DNA from: Ruegeria faecimaris
GTDB taxonomy: Bacteria > Pseudomonadota > Alphaproteobacteria > Rhodobacterales > Rhodobacteraceae
DNA length: 64,000 nucleotides
NCBI RefSeq assembly: GCF_900182615.1
Contig: NZ_FXTE01000001.1
Span: 992,001-1,056,000, forward strand
Direction of reading: 5' to 3'
The translations under genes and the position numbers were made by a program. Positions 54,131 through 63,767 of this stretch are shown piece by piece (position 1 is the first letter of the stretch; each line of letters starts with the position of its first letter). Under the pieces are notes generated by a model that had not been told where the DNA came from, ran no database searches, and worked only from the letters and a program-made list of their open reading frames with translations.

Positions 54131-55923
54131 TCCTGAACCTCCTTGCGGGCGAACGGGCGAAAGACGATGCCTTCATCCGGCAGACCCCATTTAAAGAATT
54201 CGATGTAATTGAGACGTAATCCGTGAACGACGCCACTCATCATGGCGAGCGCGAAATTGAGGATGTGCCCGGCGATCAGGATCAGCACGCCAAACAGAAG
54301 GCCCAGCCCTTTCAGGGACTGCATCACCGAGACCGCCAGATCGTTGAACGTGATCGCCAGTGAGGCCGAGGCCAATCCCAGTGCAAACAGGCGCATATAG
54401 CTAAGAACATCTCCAAAGGCGCCCATCGCCCCGGCCAACCCCTGTACCCCTTCTATAAGGCGCCAAAGCCAGTCTGACGGTTTGGCAATCTTGCGCTCGC
54501 TGGTGAACAGAAGGATCGCCAAAGCGCCTGCGATCATAATCGCAGCACCCGGTGCTGTGGGTCCCCCTTTCATATAGCTCAGCCACAGTATGAACCCGCC
54601 GATCAACACCGCGATCCAGCCAAGATTGGCAACGGAACTGCGCCGCCCCCAAGACGCGCGTGCTGCAAGCGCATTCGCCAATATCAGGTGCAGAACGCCG
54701 ACCACGATTGAAATCATCATCATCGAGTCGAAATTGTTCAGGTCCAACAGCTTGAGTTTCCCCCAAATCGTGCCCGAGGCCGGGGAAGCGCCAAAATAGC
54801 TTCCAACCAAAATCCCGTACAGGACCGTCGCGCCCGAGATGATCAAACCATAAAGCCGCCACGATCTTTTCGCCGGTGTATTGTCGAGACGTTTCCAGAA
54901 GGCCAACAGCCCCAGCAGGATAACCAGGCCATAGCCGGCATCCGCAACGATCATCGCAAAGAAGATGGCAAACGAGACGGACACGATTATGCTGGGGTCC
55001 CATTCTCGGTACCCGGGAACCTGATAGAACAGGGCAAGGTCCACCGCTGCACTGCGATTTTCCGGCTGCTCAAGCAGCGTCGGAGGCATCTCGTTCGGGC
55101 CCGGGTCTTCGATCAAAACAGCGGCGTTCTGCGAATTGGCCATGTCCAGGACAGTCTCGACCTGATCGCTGGGCACCCAACCCTGCAAGGCAAACACTTT
55201 GCCTTCGTCGCGGACCTTTTGCGTGGCATGGGCCAGTTCGGCTGCGCTTTCGGCGGCGGCAAGATTACGCCGCATCAACGTCAGAAAACGGGTCTGCCCG
55301 ATACGCTCGGCTTCCAGCGCCTCAATGGCGATTTCGGCCTCTTCCAGCTGAGCTTCAAGCTCGTGAATGGGCAACGAACCCGTATGGGTGCGCGGCACTG
55401 GAAGGATGTCGTCTTCGGGATCTTCCGGGGCGATCAGAACGGCGTAGAGAAACCGGTGATCCTCTTGCAGGATGGCCCAGGGCAACTGAAGCTCCACCAG
55501 TGCCTCACGGTGTTTTAGCGGCAGTTGATAGAACCAAAGCCGGTTGCCTGCCAACACATCACTCGGCGGAAAATCCAGATCTCCCCACGGGCGCACCTGA
55601 GCGATCCGGTGGGCCAAAAAATCCCGGTGGTCGGTCATATCCCTTATGCGCTGCATCAAGTCCAGGACTTCACCGACGAACTGGTCCATATCAAAACCAG
55701 AATCGCGCCGAACCTGACGACGCGTTTCCGACGATTCTTTCAAAAACCGCAATGCTTTATACGCATTTCGGGCACCACGCTCATTGATCCGCTCTGGCTC
55801 TGCCGGCGGCGGTGCCAAAGGCAAAACATGCATGCATCCCAATGTCTGCAGCGCGCCCAGAGTGTCCCCCTTGTTCGCGGCACGGCCGACCAAAGACAGT
55901 TTTTTCAGCCTTGCAACACTCAT
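54127..55923 (-). CDS. ntpI: V/A-type ATPase membrane subunit I
   Basis: A 598-aa subunit with a soluble N-terminal half (to about residue 310, with helical arms) and a C-terminal half of about seven membrane helices that carries the ion half-channels (SFAIFFAMIVADAGYGL, SYMRLFALGLASASLAI, GLRLNYIEFFKWG). Slightly shorter than average. Overlaps D and K by ATGA. Confidence 0.95.
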   Translation of the reverse strand: MSVARLKKLSLVGRAANKGDTLGALQTLGCMHVLPLAPPPAEPERINERGARNAYKALRFLKESSETRRQVRRDSGFDMDQFVGEVLDLMQRIRDMTDHRDFLAHRIAQVRPWGDLDFPPSDVLAGNRLWFYQLPLKHREALVELQLPWAILQEDHRFLYAVLIAPEDPEDDILPVPRTHTGSLPIHELEAQLEEAEIAIEALEAERIGQTRFLTLMRRNLAAAESAAELAHATQKVRDEGKVFALQGWVPSDQVETVLDMANSQNAAVLIEDPGPNEMPPTLLEQPENRSAAVDLALFYQVPGYREWDPSIIVSVSFAIFFAMIVADAGYGLVILLGLLAFWKRLDNTPAKRSWRLYGLIISGATVLYGILVGSYFGASPASGTIWGKLKLLDLNNFDSMMMISIVVGVLHLILANALAARASWGRRSSVANLGWIAVLIGGFILWLSYMKGGPTAPGAAIMIAGALAILLFTSERKIAKPSDWLWRLIEGVQGLAGAMGAFGDVLSYMRLFALGLASASLAITFNDLAVSVMQSLKGLGLLFGVLILIAGHILNFALAMMSGVVHGLRLNYIEFFKWGLPDEGIVFRPFARKEVQE

Positions 55924-56525
55924 GCCGCAACCTCCTTCGCATGTTTGCGTTTGGAGATTTTCGAGCGCACAACGGATTGCATCTGTTCATCGCTCAGATA
56001 GATGCGGATTTTCTTGATGTTGGCCCTGGCGCGCGGGATCAACACCTTCTCGAACAGATTGACGCGCTGGGTGATCGTGGCCACTGATTTGTCAAAAATC
56101 CTGACCCTTTCTTCGGCCACTTTCACGCGCAATCGGGCTTCGATCATGTCATGCAACAAACGCGCCACTGCATCCACCCAATGTGGCTTGGCCAAAAGGG
56201 AATACGGACGTACCGCGACCTCGATTCGGTCCAGATCGGGCATGGTAACGCCAACCACGTTGACCTTCTTCAGCCGGTAATCCTTTAGTTCGACCAACCC
56301 TTCTAGGTCGACACCTTGTTGCGCCAGCATGGGCAGCTTTTCCCCGACCTGCTGTGCCAAGCGCGTCACCTCCTCCTGCAGGTACTGCACATTTTTACGT
56401 GCCTTGGCCCGTTCAGCCATCAGTTGCTGAAGCTTCAGGTCCAGAGACGGCAAGAACCGCTCATAGCTTTTCAGCTGCGTCTGCTCGCGTGCAAGCGACG
56501 ATTTATTCAGCTGCAACCGCGCCAT
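55920..56525 (-). CDS. ntpD: V/A-type ATPase central stalk subunit D
   Basis: A 201-aa coiled-coil protein that rotates within the head. Family marks are ARLQLNKSSLAREQTQLKSYERFL at the start and a C-terminal helix RVNLFEKVLIPRARANIKKI. The second ATG (56525) has AAAGGA at 5 nt; the first ATG is 6 nt upstream. The start lies inside the end of ntpB. Confidence 0.93.
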   Translation of the reverse strand: MARLQLNKSSLAREQTQLKSYERFLPSLDLKLQQLMAERAKARKNVQYLQEEVTRLAQQVGEKLPMLAQQGVDLEGLVELKDYRLKKVNVVGVTMPDLDRIEVAVRPYSLLAKPHWVDAVARLLHDMIEARLRVKVAEERVRIFDKSVATITQRVNLFEKVLIPRARANIKKIRIYLSDEQMQSVVRSKISKRKHAKEVAA

Positions 56526-57864
56526 GTGCATCCTTTGGGAAGTATTTGTCGATCAGATCCTGCTTCATCAGCAACTGCTCGGGGGCAAAGCATTCAGCTA
56601 GTGTCTTCCATCCCAGATCTAGCGCATCCTCCAGCGGGATCGAGACGTTGATGTCCATAAAGCGTTTGCGGAACAAAGCGCCGAATTTCAGCAACTGGTT
56701 GTCATAATCCGATAGGTCAAACGCCATGGCCTGTTTCTGCGCGGCATCTCGGCTTTCGGAATAGAACCGGATCATCGTGTTCATGATCTGGCCGTGGTCT
56801 TCGCGTGTGGTTTTGCCGATTACATTCTGCTTGAGGCGTGACAAACTGCCGAACGGGTCGATCACCCCGGAATGCAGGTAAAACTGGCCTTCAGTGATAT
56901 ACCCGGTGTTGTCCGGCACCGGATGCGTCACGTCATTCCCGGGCATGGTTGTGACAGTCAGCACAGTAACCGATCCACCCTTGGCATAGTCGCAAGCTTT
57001 CTCATACCGTCGTGCCAGTTGCGAGTAGAGATCGCCCATATATCCACGCTGCGATGGGACGCGTTCCTGACTGATCCCAACCTCTTTCATCGCATCGGCA
57101 TAGGCGGTCATATCCGTCAGCAGGACCAGAACACGCTTGCCCTCTTCCACAGCGAATTTCTCGGCAACGGCCAGCGCCATATCCGGCACCAGCAGGCGTT
57201 CGACCAACGGGTCCATGGCCTGATTGACGAACATCACGGTCCGCGAGAACACGCCCGCATCCTCGAACGAGGTTCTGAACGTGTGGAAGTCGTCAAAAAT
57301 CAGCCCTAGCCCGCCAAACACAACAATATCCGCATCCGCCTGAATGCCGATGCGGCTGAGAAACGCGTTGAACGGCTCGCCGGATACCGAAAATATTGGG
57401 ATCTTCTGGCTTTCGACCAGCGTATTGAACACGTCGATCATCGGCACATCCGTGCGAATCATCTTGTTGGGAACCGACCGCTCAACCGGGTTCACCGTTG
57501 GTCCCCCAATGTCGATGCGCGGTTCGGCAGACAAGTCCGGACCGCCGTCAATCGCCTCGCCTGCGCCGTCAAACACCCGGCCCAGAATATTGGCCGAATA
57601 CGGGGTTTGCATCGGATGACCAAGGAACGTTGCTGTCGCCTCGGTCGAAATCCCCTTAGTACCCGAGAACACTTGCAAGGTTATCACATCGCGGTCGATG
57701 AAGATGACTTGCGCCAGCGTTCTGTGCCCATCGACAGTTTCGATCACGGCCAGATCGTTGAAACGCACCGTCGCGTCAGCGGACCTGTCACTCGGAACTT
57801 TTATCTTTAGCGTATCCCCCACGATCTCGAGAACGCGGGTAAATCTCAGAAGACTTCGGGACAT
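56503..57864 (-). CDS. ntpB: V/A-type ATPase regulatory subunit B
   Basis: A 453-aa non-catalytic head subunit with no P-loop, as expected. Family segments are FSVSGEPFNAFLSRIG, VLVLLTDMTAYADAMKEVG and GYMGDLYSQLARRYEKA. It is the first gene of the operon; its upstream region is shared with the divergent glycerol-importer operon. Confidence 0.95.
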   Translation of the reverse strand: MSRSLLRFTRVLEIVGDTLKIKVPSDRSADATVRFNDLAVIETVDGHRTLAQVIFIDRDVITLQVFSGTKGISTEATATFLGHPMQTPYSANILGRVFDGAGEAIDGGPDLSAEPRIDIGGPTVNPVERSVPNKMIRTDVPMIDVFNTLVESQKIPIFSVSGEPFNAFLSRIGIQADADIVVFGGLGLIFDDFHTFRTSFEDAGVFSRTVMFVNQAMDPLVERLLVPDMALAVAEKFAVEEGKRVLVLLTDMTAYADAMKEVGISQERVPSQRGYMGDLYSQLARRYEKACDYAKGGSVTVLTVTTMPGNDVTHPVPDNTGYITEGQFYLHSGVIDPFGSLSRLKQNVIGKTTREDHGQIMNTMIRFYSESRDAAQKQAMAFDLSDYDNQLLKFGALFRKRFMDINVSIPLEDALDLGWKTLAECFAPEQLLMKQDLIDKYFPKDAHGAVAAE

Positions 57865-58183
57865 TGCTGATCCTCTTAGCCTGAAAACTTGATTGAACTC
57901 AAATCGTGCAGCAAACGGTCACAAAGGTCTGCTTTTCAAATCGACCCACATCACAGCGTCTGCCGAAAAACCATGCGCGCGACCCTGCATTCAAGGGGTC
58001 TGCGAACTGAAATTAATGGGCAAATGGTGCTTTAAAACATGATATAAATCAATTCATTTTCAGAAATTTATCCCGGCCATCACCTCAATTACTAAAAATT
58101 TAGTTTGACACGCAGGAGGCAAATCGCTGATGCTGATCGTCATCCGGTCTGCGCCGGATCACATTATCTTTGGGAGGAAACAG
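57865..58183. other. Divergent control region of V-ATPase and glycerol importer
   Basis: This 319-bp region is AT-rich at about 58025-58110 (runs such as AAAAATTTAG and GATATAAATC). A TTGACA occurs at 58105-58110 but lacks a matching -10 for the plus strand. No ORF is supported; both operons must be driven from here. Confidence 0.6.
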
Positions 58184-59923
58184 ATGCGGAGACATCTACT
58201 TTCCGCAGTGGCGGCGGCTGCCGTCATTGCGGGGCACGGTCCCGTTTGGGCCGACGAAGCCGCAGCACAACGTTGGATCGACGACGAATTCCAGCCATCG
58301 ACCCTGTCGAAAGACGAACAGATGGCCGAGATGCAATGGTTCATCGAAGCTGCACAGCCTTACAATGGCATGGAAATCAACGTCCTGTCCGAAGGCATCC
58401 CTACGCACTCTTACGAATCTGAGGTTCTGACCAAGGCGTTCGAAGAAATTACCGGCATCAAGGTCAATCACCAGATTCTGGGTGAAGGCGAAGTAGTTCA
58501 AGCCGTTCAAACCCAGCTGCAAACAGGTAGGAACCTGTATGACGGCTACGTGAACGACAGTGACCTGATCGGCACCCACTCGCGTCTGCAGTTGGCGTAT
58601 CCGCTGACCGACATGATGGGTGGCGACTGGGCGGGCACGACCTCTCCGACGCTGGATCTGGATGACTTCATGGGCATTCAGTTCACCACCGGTCCGGATG
58701 GCAAGCTGTATCAGCTGCCTGATCAGCAGTTTGCGAACCTCTACTGGTTCCGCAAGGACTGGTTCGACGATGAGGCAAACAAAGCCGCGTTCAAAGAGAA
58801 GTACGGCTATGATCTGGGCGTTCCGGTCAACTGGTCCGCTTACGAAGACATCGCCGATTTCTTTACCAACGATGTGAAAGAAGTCGACGGTACCGCGATC
58901 TATGGCCACATGGATTACGGCAAGCGCGCACCTGACCTGGGTTGGCGTATGACCGACGCGTGGCTGTCGATGGCTGGTGCTGGCGACAAGGGTGAGCCGA
59001 ACGGTATCCCCGTTGACGAATGGGGCATCCGCATGGAAGCGGGCACCTGTAACCCTGTTGGCGCATCTGTGTCGCGCGGCGGTGCTGCTAACGGCCCGGC
59101 TGCGGTCTATGCGATCCGTAAGTGGGACGAATGGCTGCGGAACTACGCTCCTCCGGGTGCGGCGTCTTATGACTTTTACCAGTCTCTGCCTGCGCTGAGC
59201 CAGGGCAACGTAGCCCAGCAGATCTTCTGGTACACCGCCTTTACCGCCGACATGGTGAAGCCGAAATCCGAAGGCAACAACACCGTGGATGACGAAGGCA
59301 CGCCACTGTGGCGGATGGCGCCCAGCCCGCACGGCCCTTATTGGGAAGAAGGCCAGAAGGTTGGGTATCAGGACGTGGGTTCCTGGACCTTCCTGAAGTC
59401 GACCCCTGCGGATCGTGCTCAGGCGGCTTGGCTCTATGCCCAGTTCGTGACATCCAAGACGGTCGACGTGAAGAAGTCCCATGTGGGTCTGACTTTCATT
59501 CGCGACAGCTCGGTCAACCACGAGTCGTTCACCGAACGCGCGCCCAAGCTGGGTGGTTTGGTCGAGTTCTATCGCTCACCTGACCGCGTGGCATGGTCAC
59601 CGACCGGCATCAACGTGCCGGATTATCCAAAGCTGGCCCAGATCTGGTGGCAGCAGATCGGTGACGTGAACTCGGGTGCCTTCACTCCGCAAGAAGCGAT
59701 GGATCGTCTGGCCGAAGAGATGGACATCACAATGGGCCGGATGCAGGCCGCGGATGAAAGCGCCGGTGTCTACGGCGGTTGTGGTCCGCGCTTGAACGAG
59801 CCGCAGGATGCGTCCTTCTGGCTGGAAAAGCCGGGTTCGCCAAAAGCCAAGCTGGAGAACGAAAAGCCGCAAGGCCAGACCGTCAACTATGACGAACTGG
59901 TTCAGCGCTGGCAGTCCCAGTAA
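58184..59923 (+). CDS. glpV: Glycerol-type ABC transporter binding protein (GlpV-like)
   Basis: A 579-aa secreted receptor with a signal peptide ending at VWA-DEAA. It is much longer than usual sugar receptors, as in the GlpV component of the rhizobial glycerol importer GlpSTPQUV. Cys pairs (EAGTCNPVG, GGCGPRL) may form a disulfide. ATG 58184 follows GGGAGG. A stable hairpin follows the stop; the ATPases come next. Confidence 0.9.
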   Translation: MRRHLLSAVAAAAVIAGHGPVWADEAAAQRWIDDEFQPSTLSKDEQMAEMQWFIEAAQPYNGMEINVLSEGIPTHSYESEVLTKAFEEITGIKVNHQILGEGEVVQAVQTQLQTGRNLYDGYVNDSDLIGTHSRLQLAYPLTDMMGGDWAGTTSPTLDLDDFMGIQFTTGPDGKLYQLPDQQFANLYWFRKDWFDDEANKAAFKEKYGYDLGVPVNWSAYEDIADFFTNDVKEVDGTAIYGHMDYGKRAPDLGWRMTDAWLSMAGAGDKGEPNGIPVDEWGIRMEAGTCNPVGASVSRGGAANGPAAVYAIRKWDEWLRNYAPPGAASYDFYQSLPALSQGNVAQQIFWYTAFTADMVKPKSEGNNTVDDEGTPLWRMAPSPHGPYWEEGQKVGYQDVGSWTFLKSTPADRAQAAWLYAQFVTSKTVDVKKSHVGLTFIRDSSVNHESFTERAPKLGGLVEFYRSPDRVAWSPTGINVPDYPKLAQIWWQQIGDVNSGAFTPQEAMDRLAEEMDITMGRMQAADESAGVYGGCGPRLNEPQDASFWLEKPGSPKAKLENEKPQGQTVNYDELVQRWQSQ

Positions 59924-59933
59924 GCGTAAACTC

Positions 59934-59959
59934 GTAGGCCGGGCTCAGACCCGGCCTAC
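59934..59959 (+). promoter_or_regulatory. Intercistronic hairpin after the binding-protein gene
   Basis: A perfect 10-bp stem, GTAGGCCGGG (59934-59943) and CCCGGCCTAC (59950-59959), around CTCAGA, with no T-run. Position right after the receptor gene suggests 3' mRNA protection. Confidence 0.75.
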
Positions 59960-59985
59960 CCCCAAATACCCCCAGAGAACACCAG

Positions 59986-61035
59986 ATGATCGAACTTCAA
60001 GACGCGACCAAACGAGTCGGCAACGTCATCCATATCAAACCCACGAATCTGACGCTGCAAACAGGCCATTTCAATGTGTTACTGGGTGCCACCGGTTCCG
60101 GGAAAACATCACTGATCAAGATGATGGCCGGACTGGATCCGATCGCCGCAGGCAAGGTCCTGATGGACGGGCAGGACGTGACTCGGCTGAATACGCAGAA
60201 GCGTAAGATCAGTCTGGTGCACCAGTTTTTCGTCAATTACCCCCATATGAGCGTTTTCGACAACATTGCCTCGCCCCTGCGCGTAGCAGGCATGGCGAAA
60301 AGCGAAATCGAAGGCCGCGTGGAAGAGGCCGCTGATCTGCTGCAGCTGCGCCCGATGCTGCAGCGCCGCCCGCACGAGCTGTCGGGTGGACAACAACAAC
60401 GCACCGCTTTGGCCCGAGCGATTGCCAAGGAAAGCCGGGCCGTGTTCCTTGATGAACCCCTTGCCAATCTGGACTACAAACTGCGCGAAGAGCTACGCGA
60501 GCAACTTCCTGATCTTTTTGCCGGACGCGGGGCCGTTGTGGTCTATGCGACTTCAGAACCGGAAGAAGCATTGCTGCTCGGTGGTCATACCGCTCTAATG
60601 GCAGACGGCCGGGTCACCCAATTTGGGCCAACCGCTGATATCTACCGCAATCCGGAAAACATCGCTGCCGCACGTGTGTTCTCGGATCCGCCCATCAACG
60701 TCGCGCATATCACCGTCTCGGGTGCGCAGGCGCAACTTGCAGGGGGCGGTGGATGGGCCGTCACCGGCATCGCAGACGGTGAATACACAGTGGCGGTACG
60801 CCCGCATCGCGTGACGCCATTCCGCACATCGGACGCAGATGTAGAACTGACCGGGCGTGTGATCGTGACCGAGCTATCCGGATCTGACTCCAGTGCGCAT
60901 TTCCAACATGGGAACGACGCATGGGTTTCATTGGCGGCGGGCGTACATCCCTATCAGGTTGGCGAAGACCATAGTTTCTATATGAATCCGGCCCATTGCC
61001 GGTATTTCGGCCAAGACGGCAAAAGGGTGGCCTGA
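59986..61035 (+). CDS. glpS: Glycerol ABC transporter ATPase 1 (GlpS-like), H-loop lost
   Basis: A 349-aa ATPase of the MalK/UgpC class with a C-terminal TOBE region. Walker A (GATGSGKT, 34-41), Q-loop Gln80, signature LSGGQ (132-136) and Walker B with Glu157 are intact, but the H-loop reads YATSEPEEA, Ser190 in place of His. It must pair with the next gene. Starts 62 nt after glpV and is followed by the second ATPase after 1 nt. Confidence 0.9.
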   Translation: MIELQDATKRVGNVIHIKPTNLTLQTGHFNVLLGATGSGKTSLIKMMAGLDPIAAGKVLMDGQDVTRLNTQKRKISLVHQFFVNYPHMSVFDNIASPLRVAGMAKSEIEGRVEEAADLLQLRPMLQRRPHELSGGQQQRTALARAIAKESRAVFLDEPLANLDYKLREELREQLPDLFAGRGAVVVYATSEPEEALLLGGHTALMADGRVTQFGPTADIYRNPENIAAARVFSDPPINVAHITVSGAQAQLAGGGGWAVTGIADGEYTVAVRPHRVTPFRTSDADVELTGRVIVTELSGSDSSAHFQHGNDAWVSLAAGVHPYQVGEDHSFYMNPAHCRYFGQDGKRVA

Positions 61036-61036
61036 C

Positions 61037-62113
61037 ATGGCACAGATCAAGCTTTCAAACCTTCGACACAGCTATATGCCATCGCCGCAAGGCCCCGAAG
61101 ATTATGCGCTGAAGGAAATCGACGTCACTTGGCGCGATGGTGGGGCCTATGCGCTGCTGGGGCCATCGGGCTGCGGCAAGTCTACACTGCTGAACATCAT
61201 CTCGGGCCTGCTGACACCCTCTGAGGGGCAGATCCTGTTTGATGACCGCGACGTGACCGCCCTGCCCCCTGATCAGCGCAACATTGCGCAGGTTTTTCAG
61301 TTTCCAGTGATCTACGACACGATGACCGTAGGCGAGAACCTAGCCTTTCCTCTGAAAAACCGGGGCGTTGACGCGGCAAACATCAAGCGGCGTGTTGATG
61401 AGATTGCCGAAATGCTGGATGTCGCGGATATGCTGGGCACCAAAGCCTCTGGCCTGAGCCCGGACAACAAGCAAAAAATCTCGATGGGGCGCGGACTGGT
61501 GCGCGATGACGTGAATGCGGTGATGTTTGATGAGCCGCTGACCGTGATCGACCCGCATCTGAAATGGAAACTGCGGTCCAAGTTGAAAGAGCTGCACCAG
61601 CGTGTAAAAGCCACAATGATCTACGTCACCCACGACCAGACCGAGGCGTTGACTTTTGCTGATGAAGTCGTGGTCATGCAGGATGGTGAAGTGGTTCAGA
61701 TTGGTACGCCGGTTGAACTGTTCGAGCGGCCTCAGCATACATTCGTTGGTCACTTTATCGGCTCGCCCGGCATGAATGTCTTGCCCTGCGAGACCAAGGG
61801 CGATCGCGCTATTTTCGAAGGGCATGAGGTGGTCTTGGAAGGTCCGACCCATGGTGAAGGTGGTCGCACCGATCTAGGAATACGCCCGGAATATGTAGGC
61901 TTCGGCCAATCCGGCATACCGGCACATGTCACCAAAGTAGCCGATATCGGGCGCCATTACGTGGTCAGTGCCATGGTTGGGAACACACCGATCAAGGCCG
62001 TCACCGAACACAATGCGCCCGAACAAGGCTCGATGGTCTTTCTGCAATTCAAACCCGAGCAGTCCCGCGTCTATCGCGACGGCTGGATCGCAACGCAGGA
62101 GCGGGCCCAATGA
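61037..62113 (+). CDS. glpT: Glycerol ABC transporter ATPase 2 (GlpT-like), signature motif lost
   Basis: A 358-aa ATPase. Walker A (GPSGCGKST, 42-50), Q-loop (VFQFP), Walker B Glu166 and the H-loop His199 (VTHDQTEA) are intact, but the signature reads LSPDN (140-144) rather than LSGGQ. Combined with the first ATPase it leaves one standard and one degenerate site. Overlaps the first permease (ATGA). Confidence 0.9.
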   Translation: MAQIKLSNLRHSYMPSPQGPEDYALKEIDVTWRDGGAYALLGPSGCGKSTLLNIISGLLTPSEGQILFDDRDVTALPPDQRNIAQVFQFPVIYDTMTVGENLAFPLKNRGVDAANIKRRVDEIAEMLDVADMLGTKASGLSPDNKQKISMGRGLVRDDVNAVMFDEPLTVIDPHLKWKLRSKLKELHQRVKATMIYVTHDQTEALTFADEVVVMQDGEVVQIGTPVELFERPQHTFVGHFIGSPGMNVLPCETKGDRAIFEGHEVVLEGPTHGEGGRTDLGIRPEYVGFGQSGIPAHVTKVADIGRHYVVSAMVGNTPIKAVTEHNAPEQGSMVFLQFKPEQSRVYRDGWIATQERAQ

Positions 62114-62973
62114 GAACAATAAACCAAAGAGCATGGTTCTTTGTCCTGCCGGTTCTGGCACTGGTTGCGTTCAACGCGCTGGTGCCAATGATGACGGTAG
62201 TCAACTACTCGGTGCAGGAGACCTTCGGCAATAACCAGTTCTTCTGGGAAGGGCTGGGATGGTTCGAACAGATCCTGCGCTCCGACCGTTTTCAGGCCGC
62301 TTTGGGGCGACAGTTCCTGTTTACCTTCATGATCCTGATCATCGAGGTGCCGCTGGGCATCATTGTTGCCCTGTCGATGCCGCGCAAAGGCTTTTGGGTG
62401 CCGGTCTGTCTGGTCCTGATGGCTCTGCCGATGCTCATCCCCTGGAACGTAGTCGGCTCGATGTGGAACATCTTTACCCTGCCAAAAATCGGCCTGCTGG
62501 GGTATTTTCTGAATGACGTGCTGGGCATCAATTATGACATGACACAGCAGCCATTGTCGGCCTGGATCACTGTCATCATCATGGATGTCTGGCACTGGAC
62601 TTCGCTGGTGGTTCTACTGTGCTATGCGGGCCTGGTTTCGATCCCGGACGCCTATTATCAGGCGGCCAAGATCGACGGTGCAAGCCCGTGGTCAGTGTTC
62701 CGGTATATCCAGTTACCCAAGATGAAGACGGTTCTGACAATCGCCATCCTGCTGCGGTTCATGGACAGTTTCAATATCTACACCGAACCCTTCGTTTTGA
62801 CTGGCGGGGGTCCCGGAAACTCGACCACCTTACTGTCGATCGATCTTGTAAAGATCGCACTGGGACAGTTCGACCTTGGCCCTGCGGCTGCGATGAGCTT
62901 GATCTATTTCGCCATCACACTGCTGGTCTCATGGGTCTTCTACACTCTGATGACAAAGGATGACGCCGAATGA
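62110..62973 (+). CDS. glpP: Glycerol ABC transporter permease (GlpP-like)
   Basis: A 287-aa permease of the MalF/UgpA class with six membrane helices and the EAA loop (DAYYQAAKIDGASPWSVFRYIQLPKM). Overlaps both neighbours by ATGA. Confidence 0.93.
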   Translation: MRTINQRAWFFVLPVLALVAFNALVPMMTVVNYSVQETFGNNQFFWEGLGWFEQILRSDRFQAALGRQFLFTFMILIIEVPLGIIVALSMPRKGFWVPVCLVLMALPMLIPWNVVGSMWNIFTLPKIGLLGYFLNDVLGINYDMTQQPLSAWITVIIMDVWHWTSLVVLLCYAGLVSIPDAYYQAAKIDGASPWSVFRYIQLPKMKTVLTIAILLRFMDSFNIYTEPFVLTGGGPGNSTTLLSIDLVKIALGQFDLGPAAAMSLIYFAITLLVSWVFYTLMTKDDAE

Positions 62974-63767
62974 AAAAGCGCTCCCTCATCCCGATCCTCT
63001 ATATCGCGTTCCTGATGTTGCCGATCTATTGGCTAGTGGCGATGTCCTTCAAGACCACGAACGAGATCCTGTCGGGCTTTTCTCTGTTCCCGCAGACCTT
63101 TACGCTGGAAAATTACATCACGATCTTCACAGACCCGACGTGGTATTGGGGCTACATCAACTCGATCACCTATGTGACGCTGAACACGGTACTTTCCGTC
63201 TGTGTAGCCCTGCCAGCGGCCTATGCGTTCTCACGCTATCGGTTCCTAGGGGACAAGCAGTTGTTCTTCTGGCTGCTGACCAACCGGATGGCACCGGCTG
63301 CTGTGTTCGCCTTGCCGTTCTTTCAGCTCTATTCGTCAATTCAGTTGTTTGACACCTATCTGGCGGTGGCGCTGGCGCATACGCTGTTCAACGTGCCGCT
63401 AGCGGTGTGGATTTTGGAAGGGTTCATGCGTGGCATCCCCAAAGAGTTGGACGAAACCGCTTATGTGGACGGGTATTCCTTTCCGCGCTTTTTCGTCACG
63501 ATATTCCTGCCAAATATCAAAGCGGGTGTAGGCGTCGCGGCATTCTTCTGCTTCATGTTCTCATGGGTCGAAATGCTGTTGGCCAAGACTCTGACAGCGG
63601 TCGAGGCCAAACCCATCGCTGCCGTAATGACCCGAACCGCGTCCAGCGCCGGGTACGAATTGGGCCTGCTGGCCGCCGCCGGGACGCTGACCATCATCCC
63701 CGGCGCCATCGTCATCTGGTTTGTCCGCAACTACATCGCGCGTGGTTTCGCGATGGGGCGTGTATGA
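62970..63767 (+). CDS. glpQ: Glycerol ABC transporter permease (GlpQ-like)
   Basis: A 265-aa permease of the MalG/UgpE class. The EAA loop is ELDETAYVDGYSFPRFFVTIFLP; six helices. Overlaps glpP and the DUF2160 gene by 4 nt each. Confidence 0.93.
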   Translation: MKKRSLIPILYIAFLMLPIYWLVAMSFKTTNEILSGFSLFPQTFTLENYITIFTDPTWYWGYINSITYVTLNTVLSVCVALPAAYAFSRYRFLGDKQLFFWLLTNRMAPAAVFALPFFQLYSSIQLFDTYLAVALAHTLFNVPLAVWILEGFMRGIPKELDETAYVDGYSFPRFFVTIFLPNIKAGVGVAAFFCFMFSWVEMLLAKTLTAVEAKPIAAVMTRTASSAGYELGLLAAAGTLTIIPGAIVIWFVRNYIARGFAMGRV

